Assembly: GCA_051453625.1 (NCBI GenBank)
Contig: JBOZIK010000001.1
Span: 207,833,521-207,897,520 of the forward strand
Reading direction: 5' to 3'
DNA length: 64,000 nucleotides
Origin: Welwitschia mirabilis
Taxonomy: Eukaryota; Gnetophyta; Gnetopsida; Welwitschiales
Shown: one piece after another, positions 23,765 to 34,310 of the stretch
Numbering within the stretch: the first letter of the stretch is position 1
How the letters are laid out: each line of letters starts with the position of its first letter
Program-made: the position numbers and the translations under genes
The notes under the pieces: model-generated
What the model saw: only the letters and a program-made list of their open reading frames with translations
Told to the model about the DNA's origin: nothing
Databases searched by the model: none

Positions 23765-25588
23765 CTACAAAGATCATATGATAAGTGCAAAAATTATCTA
23801 AATTTTTGAAATTAATATCATACTACATTATCTAAAATGGTTATAGTTTTTAAACTAATTTAATTTTTAAGTGATTTAATATTATTTGAAAATATTATGT
23901 AATTCTCTATAATTTATCCTATCCATTCAGTAGAAAATTCTAAGTATCGATTTTGTATTACAAAATTACATGCTTACTATTTTTTGTGTTTTATTTTTGA
24001 GTTAATTTCATAAAATAATTTTTAAAAAATTATTAACTCTTATAAAAATATTTATTATTAAAAAAATTTAATCTTATCTAAACCTTGGATATAACTGAAA
24101 ATACCATTAAATTTTAAGTAATAATTAATAAGTTATGATATTCCTAACTTATGTCACCAATTTTAGAATAATTAACTTTATCTAAACAACAACATAAAAA
24201 ATTTATAGAAAACTAAGAAATAGTTGATAAAATTTAATATAAATACCTAATGTAATCAGTCTATGGAATACATAAAATAAATTTTAACTAATAAACATCT
24301 AAATTGATTAGAAAAATTAATGCATAAGATTAAGTAAAGATAAATAAATTAAATGAGCTTTAGGATTATCATGAAGGACTGTCTAGCATAAGTGGAATTA
24401 ACATTTAGATAATACATCATAACAATAAGATTATAATTCATATATGATGAATGACACCACTCTTAAATCAATGAATAATGCATAACAAAACATGAGTATC
24501 CAAATATTATAGTGAACCTCCTAATTAGTTGATCAAACTATTCTATTAGTAACCTCATCAACTAAGCATGTAAAGAGATCCTTTAAAGATATCCCTTATT
24601 GTGGTTTGATTTAAATGAGAGTGAAAATTTCAATAAAATAAATATTATGGTAATATTACATAATGGCGTAACACGATACTCAATTATTCCATAATGTTTT
24701 TTAAAGAAAAGAGACAACATAGGAATACAATAAGTAAAGAAAACCTATTTGAAAACGTGATGATTAGGAGTTTCTACCTGATGAAGATTGATAAATATTT
24801 GATAATTTCTAATCTTCACAATCCTTAGTTCCAATTTTTAAGCTCCAATCTCCACACTCAAAAATAATAAGATAAGGACAGAAGAGAAGAGGATGAAAGA
24901 GTGTGGAGAATTTGATAGCATGTACTTATCTAAAATTAAATATTAGTTTCAACAGAGGAAGGATCTATTTATTATAAAATGAAGGACTAAAGTCCTTAAT
25001 TCAATTACACATACATTTTTTTATCCATGAAGTATATAACCACATTAAAGTAGATGAGATTAATCACATTGCATTGAATAAGATGGATCACATTGAATTA
25101 GATAAGATTGATCAATGACAACTTGGTTGAGCTTGAATGATAAGTGACATTAATGTATAAATGACAAAAAGATACCATAGTTATTATTCATTCACCTAGT
25201 TGGGATAAATAACTTTCTTGGATTAATTATAAAGGTTAATTACATACATCATTCCCTCATGCTAGTTCTTTCTTAATCAGTTATAGAGTCATTATCATAT
25301 TTAATCAATTAAAAATATGCATTGAATAATGTATATTATGCATTAGAAAAATAAATCTTTTCTTATGCATAAATTTTCAAATTTTCATGTATTACAATGA
25401 CACAATTTTTTTTAATTCTAATAAACAAGAAAGTGAATATTTTATAAACCTGATACTCTCACAAATATGGAAAAGGATAAAAGTCATAGTAGAGTAAACT
25501 TTTCTCATTCATCATTTTTGGTTTATGGATGAAAGTTAATGTACGCATTCACATGTTCATTAATTTCATGATTCATTAAATCCTATAG
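23765..25588 (-). repeat. Repeat E, copy 1, proximal part
   Basis: Aligns in inverted orientation with 55520-57326. Clear matches include AATAAGATGGATCA with nearby blocks (25050-25125 against the complement of 55970-56065), GATAAATAAATTAAATGAGC with the complement of 56740-56760, and the hairpin region near 24000. A TATA-like block near 24970 corresponds to CTTATAAATAAAG at about 56137-56150 of copy 2, so E looks like an LTR or other element end with its own promoter. No protein coding was found. TR-GAG2 interrupts it at 25589. Confidence 0.7.
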
Positions 25589-25842
25589 TGATTATAATGC
25601 ACAATGAAGTATAGAAGAAGGGAGAATTAAGCTAAAAGACTAGCATGAAACTGTGGATCAAATTTTTCTTTAATTAATTACTATATAAATACATCATACC
25701 TTTCTAATCTAGATTCACAAAGTGTGGATCATATCCAAAATCACATAGGTAACAAACTAAAAACAAGTAAAACAAATCGGTACATGGGCATTTTCATTAT
25801 AGCTTATTCAAATAGACTCCAATAAATTTCCCTTTGATGACA
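25589..25842 (-). repeat. 3' LTR of TR-GAG2
   Basis: Aligns with 28079-28330, for example the plus-strand block AAGACTAGCATGAAACT at 25638 and 28122 and AAAATCACATAGGTAACAAAC against AAAATCACATGGAGAACAAAC. Confidence 0.8.
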
Positions 25843-25929
25843 AATCTAAAAATTATATTGTCATCACAATTAAAATGCTAGAACATGCCTCTAGCATAAC
25901 AATCCATGTAAAATTTACCACATAATTAT

Positions 25930-26062
25930 GGACTAACCATTACAAAGTGAACTAACCATGACAATGTGGAGTAACAATGATAATATGGACTAATCATGAT
26001 AATGTGGATTAACCATGACAAGATAGACTAACCATAACAATGTAAACTACTCATAACAAGGG
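25930..26062. repeat. 19-bp minisatellite, 7 units
   Basis: Seven contiguous 19-bp units with consensus GGACTAACCATGACAATGT, each differing by one to several bases. It lies inside TR-GAG2 between gag and the 3' LTR. No such array is visible in TR-GAG1, so the expansion is specific to this copy. Confidence 0.9.
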
Positions 26063-26149
26063 ATAAACCTAACATTTAAAAATATGGAGGTATATATTCA
26101 AAAGTTTCTTCTTCTTTACTTATATCTGCCACCATGCTTGAAGCCTTTA

Positions 26150-26820
26150 ATTTTCCATTAAGTAGATCCTTTTTCTCATTTGAAGTGGTTTATTACTACA
26201 TAACTTTACTCATTGTAATAATAACATTTTGTCCTTTCATTACCATATTTTATGTCCTTTTTCTAAAAATTTTATCCTTAAGCAATTAAATCACATTCTT
26301 TGAGTTCATGTTAATACGTCCCTTTATGGTCTTCAATAAGTGTGGAGATGATACTTTCTAATGTGCAAGAAATTTTTTTTTTAAAGTGAAGATGATGTGA
26401 TCATATTGATTTGGCATATTCATCATCAACTCTTGAATTTACTACTATAAGTTGTGACAAAAGTGATTTAAAGTAATTTATGTATTGATTCATGTCTCCT
26501 GAATCCTCCATTTTTAAATTATAAAATTGATGTTTTAATTTTTAGTTTGCTTCATTTCCACTTATACTAAATAATTTTCATAAGTTATTCTAGTTGTTTT
26601 TTGATGTCTTGCTTATGTTAATATAGTGATATCTTTTAAACCAATCCAAATAAGAGAGGATTTCTTGATCATCATCTTTCTATTCATTGATCTTGTTAAA
26701 ATCATTTGGATTTGGTACTATACCACTTATCCCTTTTTGCACACCTTTACTAATTAGTGAATGTTGCATTTTTACTTGTAAAGTATGGAAATTCTTTCCA
26801 TTAAACTTCTCAATATTCAT
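26150..26820 (-). pseudogene. Copia-type gag of TR-GAG2, decayed
   Basis: Minus strand starts with ATG at 26818-26820 and MNIEKFNGKNFHTLQVKMQ, matching the family start KFDGxNFxxWKxxM. It continues LISKGVQKGISG, then ISKTSKNN, stop, and KLFSISGNEA, QFYNLKMEDSG, LLSQLIVVNSRVDDEYA and STLIEDHKG. The zinc-knuckle region near 26185-26229 reads CYYYNE, stop, SYVVINHF, aligned residue for residue with CWHYKKRKHTTVNYF of TR-GAG1; only the first Cys is left. The shared sequence and identical place before the 3' LTR show the two elements are one family. Confidence 0.8.
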
Positions 26821-28064
26821 TTTCATTATTCCATCAAGTGAATTTAAAATTTATAAAATAATAAAAATAGCCCCTCCTTAATGCATATTTTCTTCATCCA
26901 CTTAATAATAATGATTTTATTCATTTTACTTACAACTCATGAAGTTAGTATAGTATCTCATGAAAAATCCTTCTAGGAATAAAAATGAAAGATAGATGGC
27001 TATGATGGAAATAGAACTTAATTCACATCAAACATAAGTTAGGGCCTTCATTTACATTTATGTTAAATTACAATATTAAGCTACATTGTCTAGAGATTGG
27101 TGATTGCAAAATGCTAAAGGTTTTGTGCTTTATCTATATCCTTCTAATTTGTTTTTTGGATACTAAGTTTCTTTTGTTATAAATAGATCTATTTAGGCAG
27201 ATCATAGGTAAAGGTAAGAAAAATTAAAAAATGAAGAAATACAACATAAAAGTTAGATGATGACTATAGTAATCTTCTATTCTGATGTGAGTCTTTAGAT
27301 AGTGCATATAAAATAGTAGGTTTTTTTTCAAATACAAATTTTGCACGATTAGTAATCTACTAAGATTCTCTTATTTCTTAAACGTAGATTTCTACCACCA
27401 TTTTCTTTGATCCCCCTTTGCTAATAAATGTAGATGAGTTACTAGATGATGCATCCAACTCAAAGATCAAATGCACTAGAAATCTTTGTCATTTATCCAA
27501 ATAGTTGATGCGACAAAGATGAAAAGGAAAATCACAATGAAAGATGAAGCGTCATAATAAAAGTTCATAAGAGGAGAAACACACAGCGGGAATTGATGCT
27601 ATTGTGGGACTGCAAGGCTTCTCTATTATAATAAAGACAAGGCTTTAAAACTAAAGCTATGATAATCTAATCACTTCCACCAGAAATAAGAACAAATATT
27701 TCATTCCAATTTTTACTCTGTTATGTTTCCCTTTATTAGAGGACCTTAAATCAAGGGTTTTTTTGTACTTCAAGAAAATATTCACTAGATTTCAATGATG
27801 TAAGGATAATTTAAGTTTCTAGAGGACAATTAGAAAGAAGATAGGAATTTTTACTTATGTTTCTTTACCTCTCCTCCTCTCTGTATCTTAATACCACTTG
27901 TAGATTTTGCCTCAATAAAATCAAAGAAACTAAAAGAGATCTATAATAAAAAATGGAGAAGAAAATGTCAATGAAGGAAATGGAGATTCAGGAGATCTAA
28001 TGCTTCTTTTCCTTTAATAGGATCAAAATCATTTGGCATAGAAATAAGATCCCTTCACCATGAC
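26821..28064 (-). other. Leader of TR-GAG2
   Basis: About 1.2 kb between primer site and gag. No coding domain recognised. The length is comparable with the 1.6-kb leader of TR-GAG1, but no clear sequence match between the two leaders was found by eye. Confidence 0.5.
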
Positions 28065-28076
28065 GCTCTGATACCA
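28065..28076 (-). promoter_or_regulatory. Primer binding site of TR-GAG2
   Basis: Minus strand TGGTATCAGAGC, identical over 12 bases to the plant Copia initiator-Met tRNA primer site, two bases from the LTR end. Confidence 0.9.
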
Positions 28077-28078
28077 AA

Positions 28079-28330
28079 TGTAAATATTATAGAGTTAAGT
28101 GAAGTATATAAGAAGGAATAATGGGGCTAGAAGACTAGCATGAAACTATAGATCAATTTTTTTTTAATAAATTGCCATATAAATACATTACACCTTTCTA
28201 ATTTGAATATGTAAAATGTAAATCGTATCTAAAATCACATGGAGAACAAACTAAAGATATGTTAAACAAACTGGTACATGAGCATTCCCATTGTACCTTA
28301 TTTAAATAGACTTCAACAAATCCTTCTACA
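28079..28330 (-). repeat. 5' LTR of TR-GAG2
   Basis: On the minus strand starts TGTAGAAGGATTTG, contains ACAATGGGAATGC (compare ACAATGGGGATGCC in TR-GAG1) and ends ATATTTACA before the primer site. A TATA-like TGTATTTATATGG is present in the middle. Confidence 0.8.
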
Positions 28331-28795
28331 CAAAATACAAGAAAAAAAAATGTCATAATAGAATGTGGTACACTTAACTTGGATGAAACACATGAATGAA
28401 ATAGTAATATCAATGTTTAATGTGCCATTTATGTAGTTATTTTATTGTTATTTTATGCCTTCTTGTCAAACTCTCAATTAATAATTTTACAATCTCAATT
28501 GAAAGCCTTTACATAAATGAAATTATTGGATTTTTAACATTGGAATAGCTTTATTTATTAATTTATTTTATAAAAAATTTTATAATATAATTATCAAAAA
28601 TATTATACTTATGAAAATTATTGAAAAATATTAATTACTTAAAATATCATACAAGCATCCAAAATTCAAAATCAAGCATAATGCATATTCTTGACATGAA
28701 AAAAACATATAAGACATCATTGACTATAAAATAAGTATTAATTTTTATAGAGCCTCTAATTAAATATAGGATTTCATATTAAAATTGCAATACTA
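28331..28795 (-). repeat. Repeat E, copy 1, distal part
   Basis: Continuation of repeat E after TR-GAG2. Blocks such as AAACTCTCAATTAATAATT (28469) and ATAAGACATCATTGA (28709) match the complement of 55050-55310 in copy 2. Similarity fades near 28795. Confidence 0.7.
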
Positions 28796-28989
28796 AACAG
28801 TGTCATACAATTAAGAGATTAATACGTTAAATATTTGAGTAATTAAAGGTTACAAAATACTAACAATTTATCTATTTTAATAAAAATTTCATTATCCATA
28901 CATAGACCATTAAAAATATATTAATTTATGAAATTTTAACTATATACAATGTAAAAGTCTAAGTGTAAACAAAGAATCATATCAATTTT
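28796..28989. other. Short unassigned stretch
   Basis: AT-rich sequence between repeat E and the Gypsy relic; nothing recognised. Confidence 0.4.
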
Positions 28990-29479
28990 TCCTAAGGGAT
29001 AAAGAAAAGTTGAAGAGAAAAAATTAGCAAAATGGTAGTTAGAAAGGAGAAAACCAAGAAAGACATGACATTATACATGATCAAGTAAGTGGCAGCATTG
29101 GGAATGTTATTAAAGATAAATAAGCACATCAATCATTCTTTATAATGCATGTATGAAGATTTGAACTTGTTAGAGAAGGTTCACTAAGGAGATTCCCAGG
29201 AGAGTGGTTTCATTACATTTCTCTAGGATCTAAGATATTAGAATGTCTACATGCTCAAGATACACAAAGTATTATGAAAAGAGCACAATATATGCAAGGA
29301 TAATCTAGCAAGAGTTTAGCTAAGAAAAGTCATTTTACATTCTACTAATGAGGAAGAAGGATCATCTTACCCTGCAAAAGAGGGGGAAAAAATGATGGTG
29401 TAATCTTTGAAAATAGATAAGGTAAAGGACCTAACTAAGTAAGAGCATCTTTCTCAGATGTAATGTCACATTAGTATTA

Positions 29480-29810
29480 GGGCTAGAATCATCATTGTGG
29501 ATTTTGACATCCATAAGAATATTTTTAAAGACAATATCATCAAGAAGTTAAATCTTTCAACATGTAAGCAACTCAGGCCTTATGTGGTGTAATGATTATA
29601 GAGTTATCAATAGGTGAAGGTTTAAGGAAACCTAAAGATTATATCATATAAGATAAATCTAACATGTGATATGATGTCAATTTATGTGCTCCATGTGTTT
29701 CGTGAGAGTACTTGATTGTATGGCTCTAGAGTAATTCATGATGGTAGGCAAAATATCACACTTCTACACAACCATGAAAAAGGTTACCACCAGTAGAGTA
29801 GATGATGCAC
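29480..29810 (+). pseudogene. Gypsy protease remnant (element F)
   Basis: Translation gives IVDFDIHKNIFKDNIIKKL then NLSTCKQLRPYVV, matching the Gypsy retropepsin IVDSGSTHNFIS..VKKL.L....HPKPYKV; the catalytic Asp is kept but the S-G of DSG is F-D. Then TCDMMSIYVLHVFRE (family LCDVVPMDACHILLGRP) and SRVIHDGRQNITLLHN (family RKVIHDGRKNTYTL). Retropepsin would cleave the Gag-Pol polyprotein. Frame changes and stops are present. Confidence 0.8.
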
Positions 29811-30209
29811 TAGTCATCAATGTGGAGTTTCTACTTATAAAGTTATAAAGGGTTTCTATTATTTGTAGGAGGAATACACTAATGGTCTGGATTTTGAAGA
29901 AATATGAAGGAATCTATAGAAGGGATAGATAAAACTAGGTAAATACTACTTAATAAACATATTATTATACTAGTGAAGTTGATTATGCATGTCAATTAGA
30001 AGTTTGTGATAGTGACTGATCAAGGACAAGAATAAAAATGATATGGTAGCACATGTTCATTGTGATAAGAGATTGAATTTGATAACTAAGATATACTTCT
30101 AACCTAGTTTAAAGAATAAGTTAAAACATTTATACCATGATGTAGTACTTTCCAATTAGCAAAGAGTACACAACACATATTGGATTTGTACTAATACTTT
30201 ACTACATCA
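29811..30209 (+). other. Unassigned part of Gypsy element F
   Basis: Region where RT and RNase H would be expected. It is far too short, and no RT motif (such as YxDD) was found in any frame. Confidence 0.5.
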
Positions 30210-31040
30210 AAACAGTCGTGGAGAAGGGTTAGCATGATTTTATTAATTGTTTAGCTATAGCCAAGTCTTTGTATGATGACATTTTCATTGTGGTAGTAAG
30301 GTTTAATAAAATGGTTCCTTTTGTACTATGTAAGAAGACAATGGATGCATGACATGACAAAGATTTCCCTCTAAGAGATAATAAAGATACATGAATTCTC
30401 AGATACCATAATTTGAAAGGAAGACTTAGTTTATGAGGAATTTCTAGAGGGTACTAGGGTTATTAGCAAGGGTAGGTTTGAAGTTTAACACAATAGCATA
30501 GCCACAAATAGATAGCTAGTAAAAAGTCATTAACATAAGCCTTGGTAATCTTCTATAATGTTTATGCTCAAAGCAATCATAAAGATGGGTTAAGACATGA
30601 CAGAATGGAAAGTTTGCATACAATATCTTTGTAGTAAGAGTAGATGTAAAACACCCTTCATGTGGGGTTTGGACAACATCCTAGGACTTCAGATGAGATT
30701 AACGAAGTCATTTGTAATCACTATTAGGTGGTAGACATGGACACACTAATGCAATAGATTCATTAGAAGGTTCATGATGATTTGCAACATTCATATAGAC
30801 TAATAAATTTATGTGCAAATTGTGGACTAAATGATGTTACTTTTACTATGGGTAACTTGGACTTAATCACAATGAGAAAGGAAATATCTCTTGGTTTATG
30901 TATGAATGATCTTAAAAACTAGAAGGTTCGACCTATGAAGGTAGCTTAACAAATTAGTAATAACTACAAAATGAAACTTTTAAGATGGTTAAAATTGGTG
31001 ATAACTTTAATGTAGAAGATGTCATACCCTATAAAGATCA
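30210..31040 (+). pseudogene. Gypsy integrase remnant (element F)
   Basis: Integrase inserts element DNA into the host genome. The core shows DDIFIVVVRFNKMVPFVLCK (family [20 protein letters not shown]), the KTMDA motif, then LGLLARVGLKFNTIA, PQIDS (family HPQTDGQ) and ISLGNLL (family RSLGNLLR), followed by VHDDLQHSYRLIN and, in the C-terminal domain, the stretch ending in KIGDNFNVEDVIPYKDH (family ISxxFNVADLYPYH). The first catalytic Asp of the DRFSKM motif is lost (VRFNKM). Several stops break the frame. A functional enzyme is excluded. Confidence 0.8.
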
Positions 31041-31150
31041 TTAATCTAGTAAAGAAAACACTTACACCAAGATAGTAATGTCTTCCAAGATGTTTTGGTA
31101 ACTACATAATGAATCTACACAATAGGAACATAATTACAATAGTAACTGTA

Positions 31151-31640
31151 AAATCAAGGAGAGGCAGTTGATATAAGAGAATCCATTTATTTATTTTAAA
31201 TATTAATTAGTTTGAAAAATTCTAGAAACCTCTATGGCAAGATGTTTTTTCTAGTGGTAGGTGTTTGATTATTTCTAGAAACTTCCAATTGTCTAGTTAT
31301 TTTTAGAAACTACATCATCTAGTTATGTCTAGAAATTACCCCTTAGGTCATTCTATAAAATGTGGCTTGGAAACGGATGGGTATGGAATTCATGTAATTA
31401 TAATCTTGATATGCTTTTGTAAATTTTCTTTCTTGTTTGAGTAAGTGTGTTAGCTTTCTATGTTTTTACCTACATTATGAGGAATTTTATCTTTTTGCTA
31501 GTAAACATCATATTAGAGAAGGTCATTTGATGTTCGTAACATTAGCTAAATTTTAATATCATGTAATACTTAGGTGTTCTGGAATCATAAGCAATCGTCC
31601 ATTATTACACTTTTTGTAAATTTTATTTCTATTGTGATGA
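31151..31640 (+). repeat. Polypurine tract and 3' LTR end of Gypsy element F
   Basis: AAATCAAGGAGAGGCAG (31151-31167) is a good polypurine tract directly after the integrase region; TGATATAAGAG at 31169 would be the LTR start. Inside, the element TTCTAGAAAC or a close variant occurs five times between 31218 and 31340, and CTATAAAATG at 31351 is a TATA-like box. The outer LTR end is uncertain. Confidence 0.6.
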
Positions 31641-32253
31641 ATTTTGTTAATTCCAATCACATCCTTCCATAAGTTTATTGTCATTAAATTTTTAGCATAG
31701 AAATGAGACCACTTTACAAAATTCAAATCCTTGGATTGAAAAAAGGAAAAAAAATCTCAAAAAGTTTGAATAAATTACAATATACTTTGTTTAAACTAGG
31801 TCTAAAAGGAAATTTATAATGTTAATGTATCTGGACAATTGAAGTATTTCATATCCTATTACTATTCAACAAAAAATAAGTTTTTTTTTTTTCCTTTTTG
31901 GTATGTTTTAGAATCAAATTCACAACCACAAAGCACATCCCATTACTCCTTTAACAAAACTAAGTGTTCTCTTTTGTTGAAAGACATTTTTTAGAATCAA
32001 ACTCATAACCACAAAACACAATGTTAGAAAAGAACTACTTTAGTGCTAAGATAGGACCTCAATCCCAACAAAAATATGTTTGATCAAAACAACATAGAGT
32101 TTACAATTATCTATTGAAAAAAAAGAAAAACTGAGTCACAGTTAATTACTTTCCTCCATAACTAATGAAGTCAAACAGAATTTTTGAGTTTTATACGTGT
32201 CTGACATCTAATAAAAGGTGTATGAAATCATGCTCGTTGTAAATTAGCATAGT
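31641..32253. other. Gene-free flank with a short local duplication
   Basis: No coding region seen. A block of about 33 bases (TTTTAGAATCAAATTCACAA and following, from 31906) recurs with changes at 31987, a spacing of about 81 bases. Confidence 0.6.
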
Positions 32254-32259
32254 TTTATT
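32254..32259 (-). terminator. Polyadenylation signal AATAAA for the blue copper protein gene
   Basis: AATAAA on the minus strand, about 170 bases after the stop codon of the copper-protein gene; a plausible 3' end signal. Confidence 0.5.
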
Positions 32260-32429
32260 TTAAGATAATCAAAGTTCTTATTCCAAAAGAATATTAACAG
32301 GGAACAAACGAACACAATAACTTATGTATACTGTATATCAGTAGCAGGCTACATATAACTGAAAAATTAAAAACAATCAACGCAATCAATCACAACAATG
32401 ATGCACTGCCTCTTCCCTCCTAGAAAACC

Positions 32430-34026
32430 CTAAATCCGAATCAAGAACGCAAGCGCAGAAATGAAGGTGCCAAGAAGCACAGCAGAGGCCGCAGAATAAG
32501 ATCTTGGAGCTTTGCCACTTGGCGGGGGAGACGACTCAGATCCAGATGGACCCCCTGCGGAAGAAGAAGGACCTTCCGCGGAAGAAGCGAGAACGTCAAC
32601 GTGAAGTTTCATGCCATTTTGGCAATGGTTGGGATAGCTGCATCCGAAGTACCAGTTGCCTGTTCTGTTAAGCGTTATTCTGTCGTTTCCGCTGGTGTAC
32701 ATTGCTGTTGGAGCGCTGAAATCGCAGGAATCGTAGGCCGTCTGGTTTATCTCGTATACATCATGCGCGCCGTTCGTGTATGTGAAAACTGTCAAAGGTG
32801 AAAGGCCACACGTAATTTGTCTTTTGCAATAAATTCAAAATGCTTTGTTTCAAACATAAAATGTGAACGTAATTTAGGGTTTGCGGTTTATTTACTGTTT
32901 CGTAAGAGGTATGTTTTGAATTAAAAAGAAGTGAAGTTCAAAAAGTAAAAATAAATTTCAAAAATATTGTATGTTGTTAAAAAGTAAAAAGTTAATTTTA
33001 AAATTTATTGCCTGGTATTAAAAAATATGATATGTGGATGGTAGTTTAACTGATGGGACATTTCGTAGTTTATTTAGAAGGTTGTTAGTTTAATGCTTCG
33101 ATTAATCTGATTACCATACCAGGATATCCTAGATGAAAATAAATCACTCATTTGGTTAGGTTATCGTAGCTATATTCATAGAGGAAGTATGATAACTAGA
33201 AGTAAAGAAGGCATAGTAACCAGAAAGATCAAAATTCAGTATACTCATAAAAAATATGATATAGTATCATATATAAACGTTCTATTGTTCTATTTGAGAG
33301 GTAGTGGTTTCACTCTCTTCAGATGTCCTATTTGGGGATCATGGTGACTATACTTACTAAAGAGATTCAATAACTAAAAGTTTGAAGATCATTTAATTTA
33401 TAAGGGATAAAAGTTTTTAAATCAATATATCTATTTTTTAATTATCCTAACTTCATACATATATACATATATATGTAAATATATATTTACCCTCGTAAAT
33501 ATATAGATGTATATAGATTTCTAATGTGAGAAAAAAAATGTTGAGTAGATTCTAATCCTTATTCACTTAGCCAAAAAAACTACCAAAAAAAAAATCATTG
33601 AAATATTTTAATTAAAAAAAGAGGCTAAATGCTTTGTTTCTCTTTGCCAATTTTTAATTAAAAGATTAAGGTCAAATGATTAATTTTGGTTGGCGAAAGA
33701 TGGATTTTCAGTCTCTGATTTAAATTTCTCAAGTTATCTCATACTCCAGTAATTAGCCTAAAGAGAAGAGACAGGTTATCAACACAATCTAATAAAAAGA
33801 TATATTGTCTGAAAAATAAATTGAAATGAGATTGGGCACCGTTAACAGGCATTTGAGACTTACTCAGAACATCGCCAACGGCGAAGCTTTTTCCAGACGT
33901 CCAGTCACTGTAATCGTAGCCTTGGGTCCATCCTGTGTTATCTCCAACGTTATAATTTCTCGCCCAGCATCCACTTACCATCAATAGTAAACCGGCAAAA
34001 ACCAAAGGCAATCCTCCGCGCTTCAT
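32430..34026 (-). CDS. Uclacyanin-like blue copper protein (phytocyanin), two exons, 173 aa
   Basis: Exons 34026-33864 and 32788-32430, joined over a 1,075-base intron (33863-32789) with donor GTAAGT and acceptor TTTGACAG; the junction makes codon ATT (Ile55), giving GDVLIFTYTNGAHDV as in phytocyanins. An in-frame TAA nine bases before the ATG fixes the start. Residues 1-22 are a signal peptide (LPLVFAGLLLMVSGCWA). The plastocyanin-like domain runs from NYNVGDNTGW (24) to about 121, with type-1 copper ligands His63, Cys104, His109 and Met114 and the disulfide pair Cys76/Cys110, all intact. A Ser/Pro/Gly-rich stretch (123-150) and a hydrophobic C-terminus (154-171) suggest arabinogalactan-type glycosylation and a GPI anchor, so an electron-transfer protein of the cell surface. 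Met as axial ligand argues against stellacyanin. Its base composition is far less AT-rich and richer in CG than all surroundings. It appears functional. Confidence 0.93.
32789..33863 (-). other. Intron of the blue copper protein gene
   Basis: GT-AG intron of 1,075 bases in phase 1. Phytocyanin genes commonly have a single intron at this place, between GDxL and the first copper-ligand segment. The intron is AT-rich and contains a short TA/CATA-rich run near 33455-33510 but no recognisable inserted element. Confidence 0.88.
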
Positions 34027-34158
34027 CACTCTTTAATTTCTCTCTGCAAATCTGATTTTCCCCAATATAAACTCAATAATCTGAATACAAACGTAACTGT
34101 CTGCTCTCTGGCTGTGTAGAGGCACTCTTCAGTTTGCCCCACACACGCACAGACATAC

Positions 34159-34165
34159 ATTTATA
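34159..34165 (-). promoter_or_regulatory. TATA box of the blue copper protein gene
   Basis: TATAAAT on the minus strand, about 135 bases before the ATG. With transcription starting near 34130 the 5' untranslated region would be about 100 bases. No other good TATA candidate is seen between it and the ATG on this strand. Confidence 0.6.
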
Positions 34166-34310
34166 CTCTGTGAAAAGGCTTTGAGTTTTAAGTTAGGTAG
34201 ATAAGAGATTAGAAAAAGAGAGCAGGAACTGTTATGCATGGACACGTTCAAATAGAAAAGATTAAGCAGAAGGAAGACTGGGCTGGTCTGCTCCTTCCAA
34301 CCCCATTTCT

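Larger units (their letters stand above)
25589..28330 (-). mobile_element. TR-GAG2: second gag-only Copia-type element, nested in repeat E
   Basis: Minus-strand element of about 2.7 kb with 250-base LTRs at 28079-28330 (5') and 25589-25842 (3'), a perfect initiator-Met primer site at 28065-28076, a leader of about 1.2 kb and a decayed gag at 26150-26820 next to the 3' LTR. No pol domain was found. LTR and gag are related to TR-GAG1. Repeat E sequence runs up to 25588 and resumes at about 28331, as shown by comparison with the uninterrupted copy at 54920-57326, so this copy is a nested insertion. Candidate target duplications CTATA and CTACA differ by one base and depend on the exact ends chosen. 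Confidence 0.8.
28990..31640 (+). mobile_element. Gypsy element F relic with protease, integrase and 3' LTR
   Basis: Protease (29480-29810), integrase core and tail (30210-31040), a polypurine tract (31151-31167) and an LTR-like end follow in element order on the plus strand. RT and RNase H, which should lie between protease and integrase, are missing apart from about 400 unassignable bases, so the element has an internal deletion. Protein blocks differ from elements B and D (for example FNVEDVIPY at the integrase end), so this is a different Gypsy lineage, resembling chromovirus-type elements; the lineage call is tentative. No 5' LTR was identified. Confidence 0.7.

Noticed and set aside
25930-26062. 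CRISPR-like array
   Set aside because: The 19-bp units are contiguous with no spacers and lie within a plant retroelement.
26687-26881. Plus-strand 64-codon open frame
   Set aside because: Antisense of the TR-GAG2 gag start, which matches a known gag motif on the minus strand.
32601-32801. Plus-strand open frame opposite the copper-protein exon 2
   Set aside because: It is the antisense shadow of a well-supported exon with conserved copper ligands.
33739-33863. Extension of exon 1 of the copper-protein gene past GDVL
   Set aside because: The added residues do not resemble phytocyanins, whereas splicing at GTAAGT restores the family sequence exactly.
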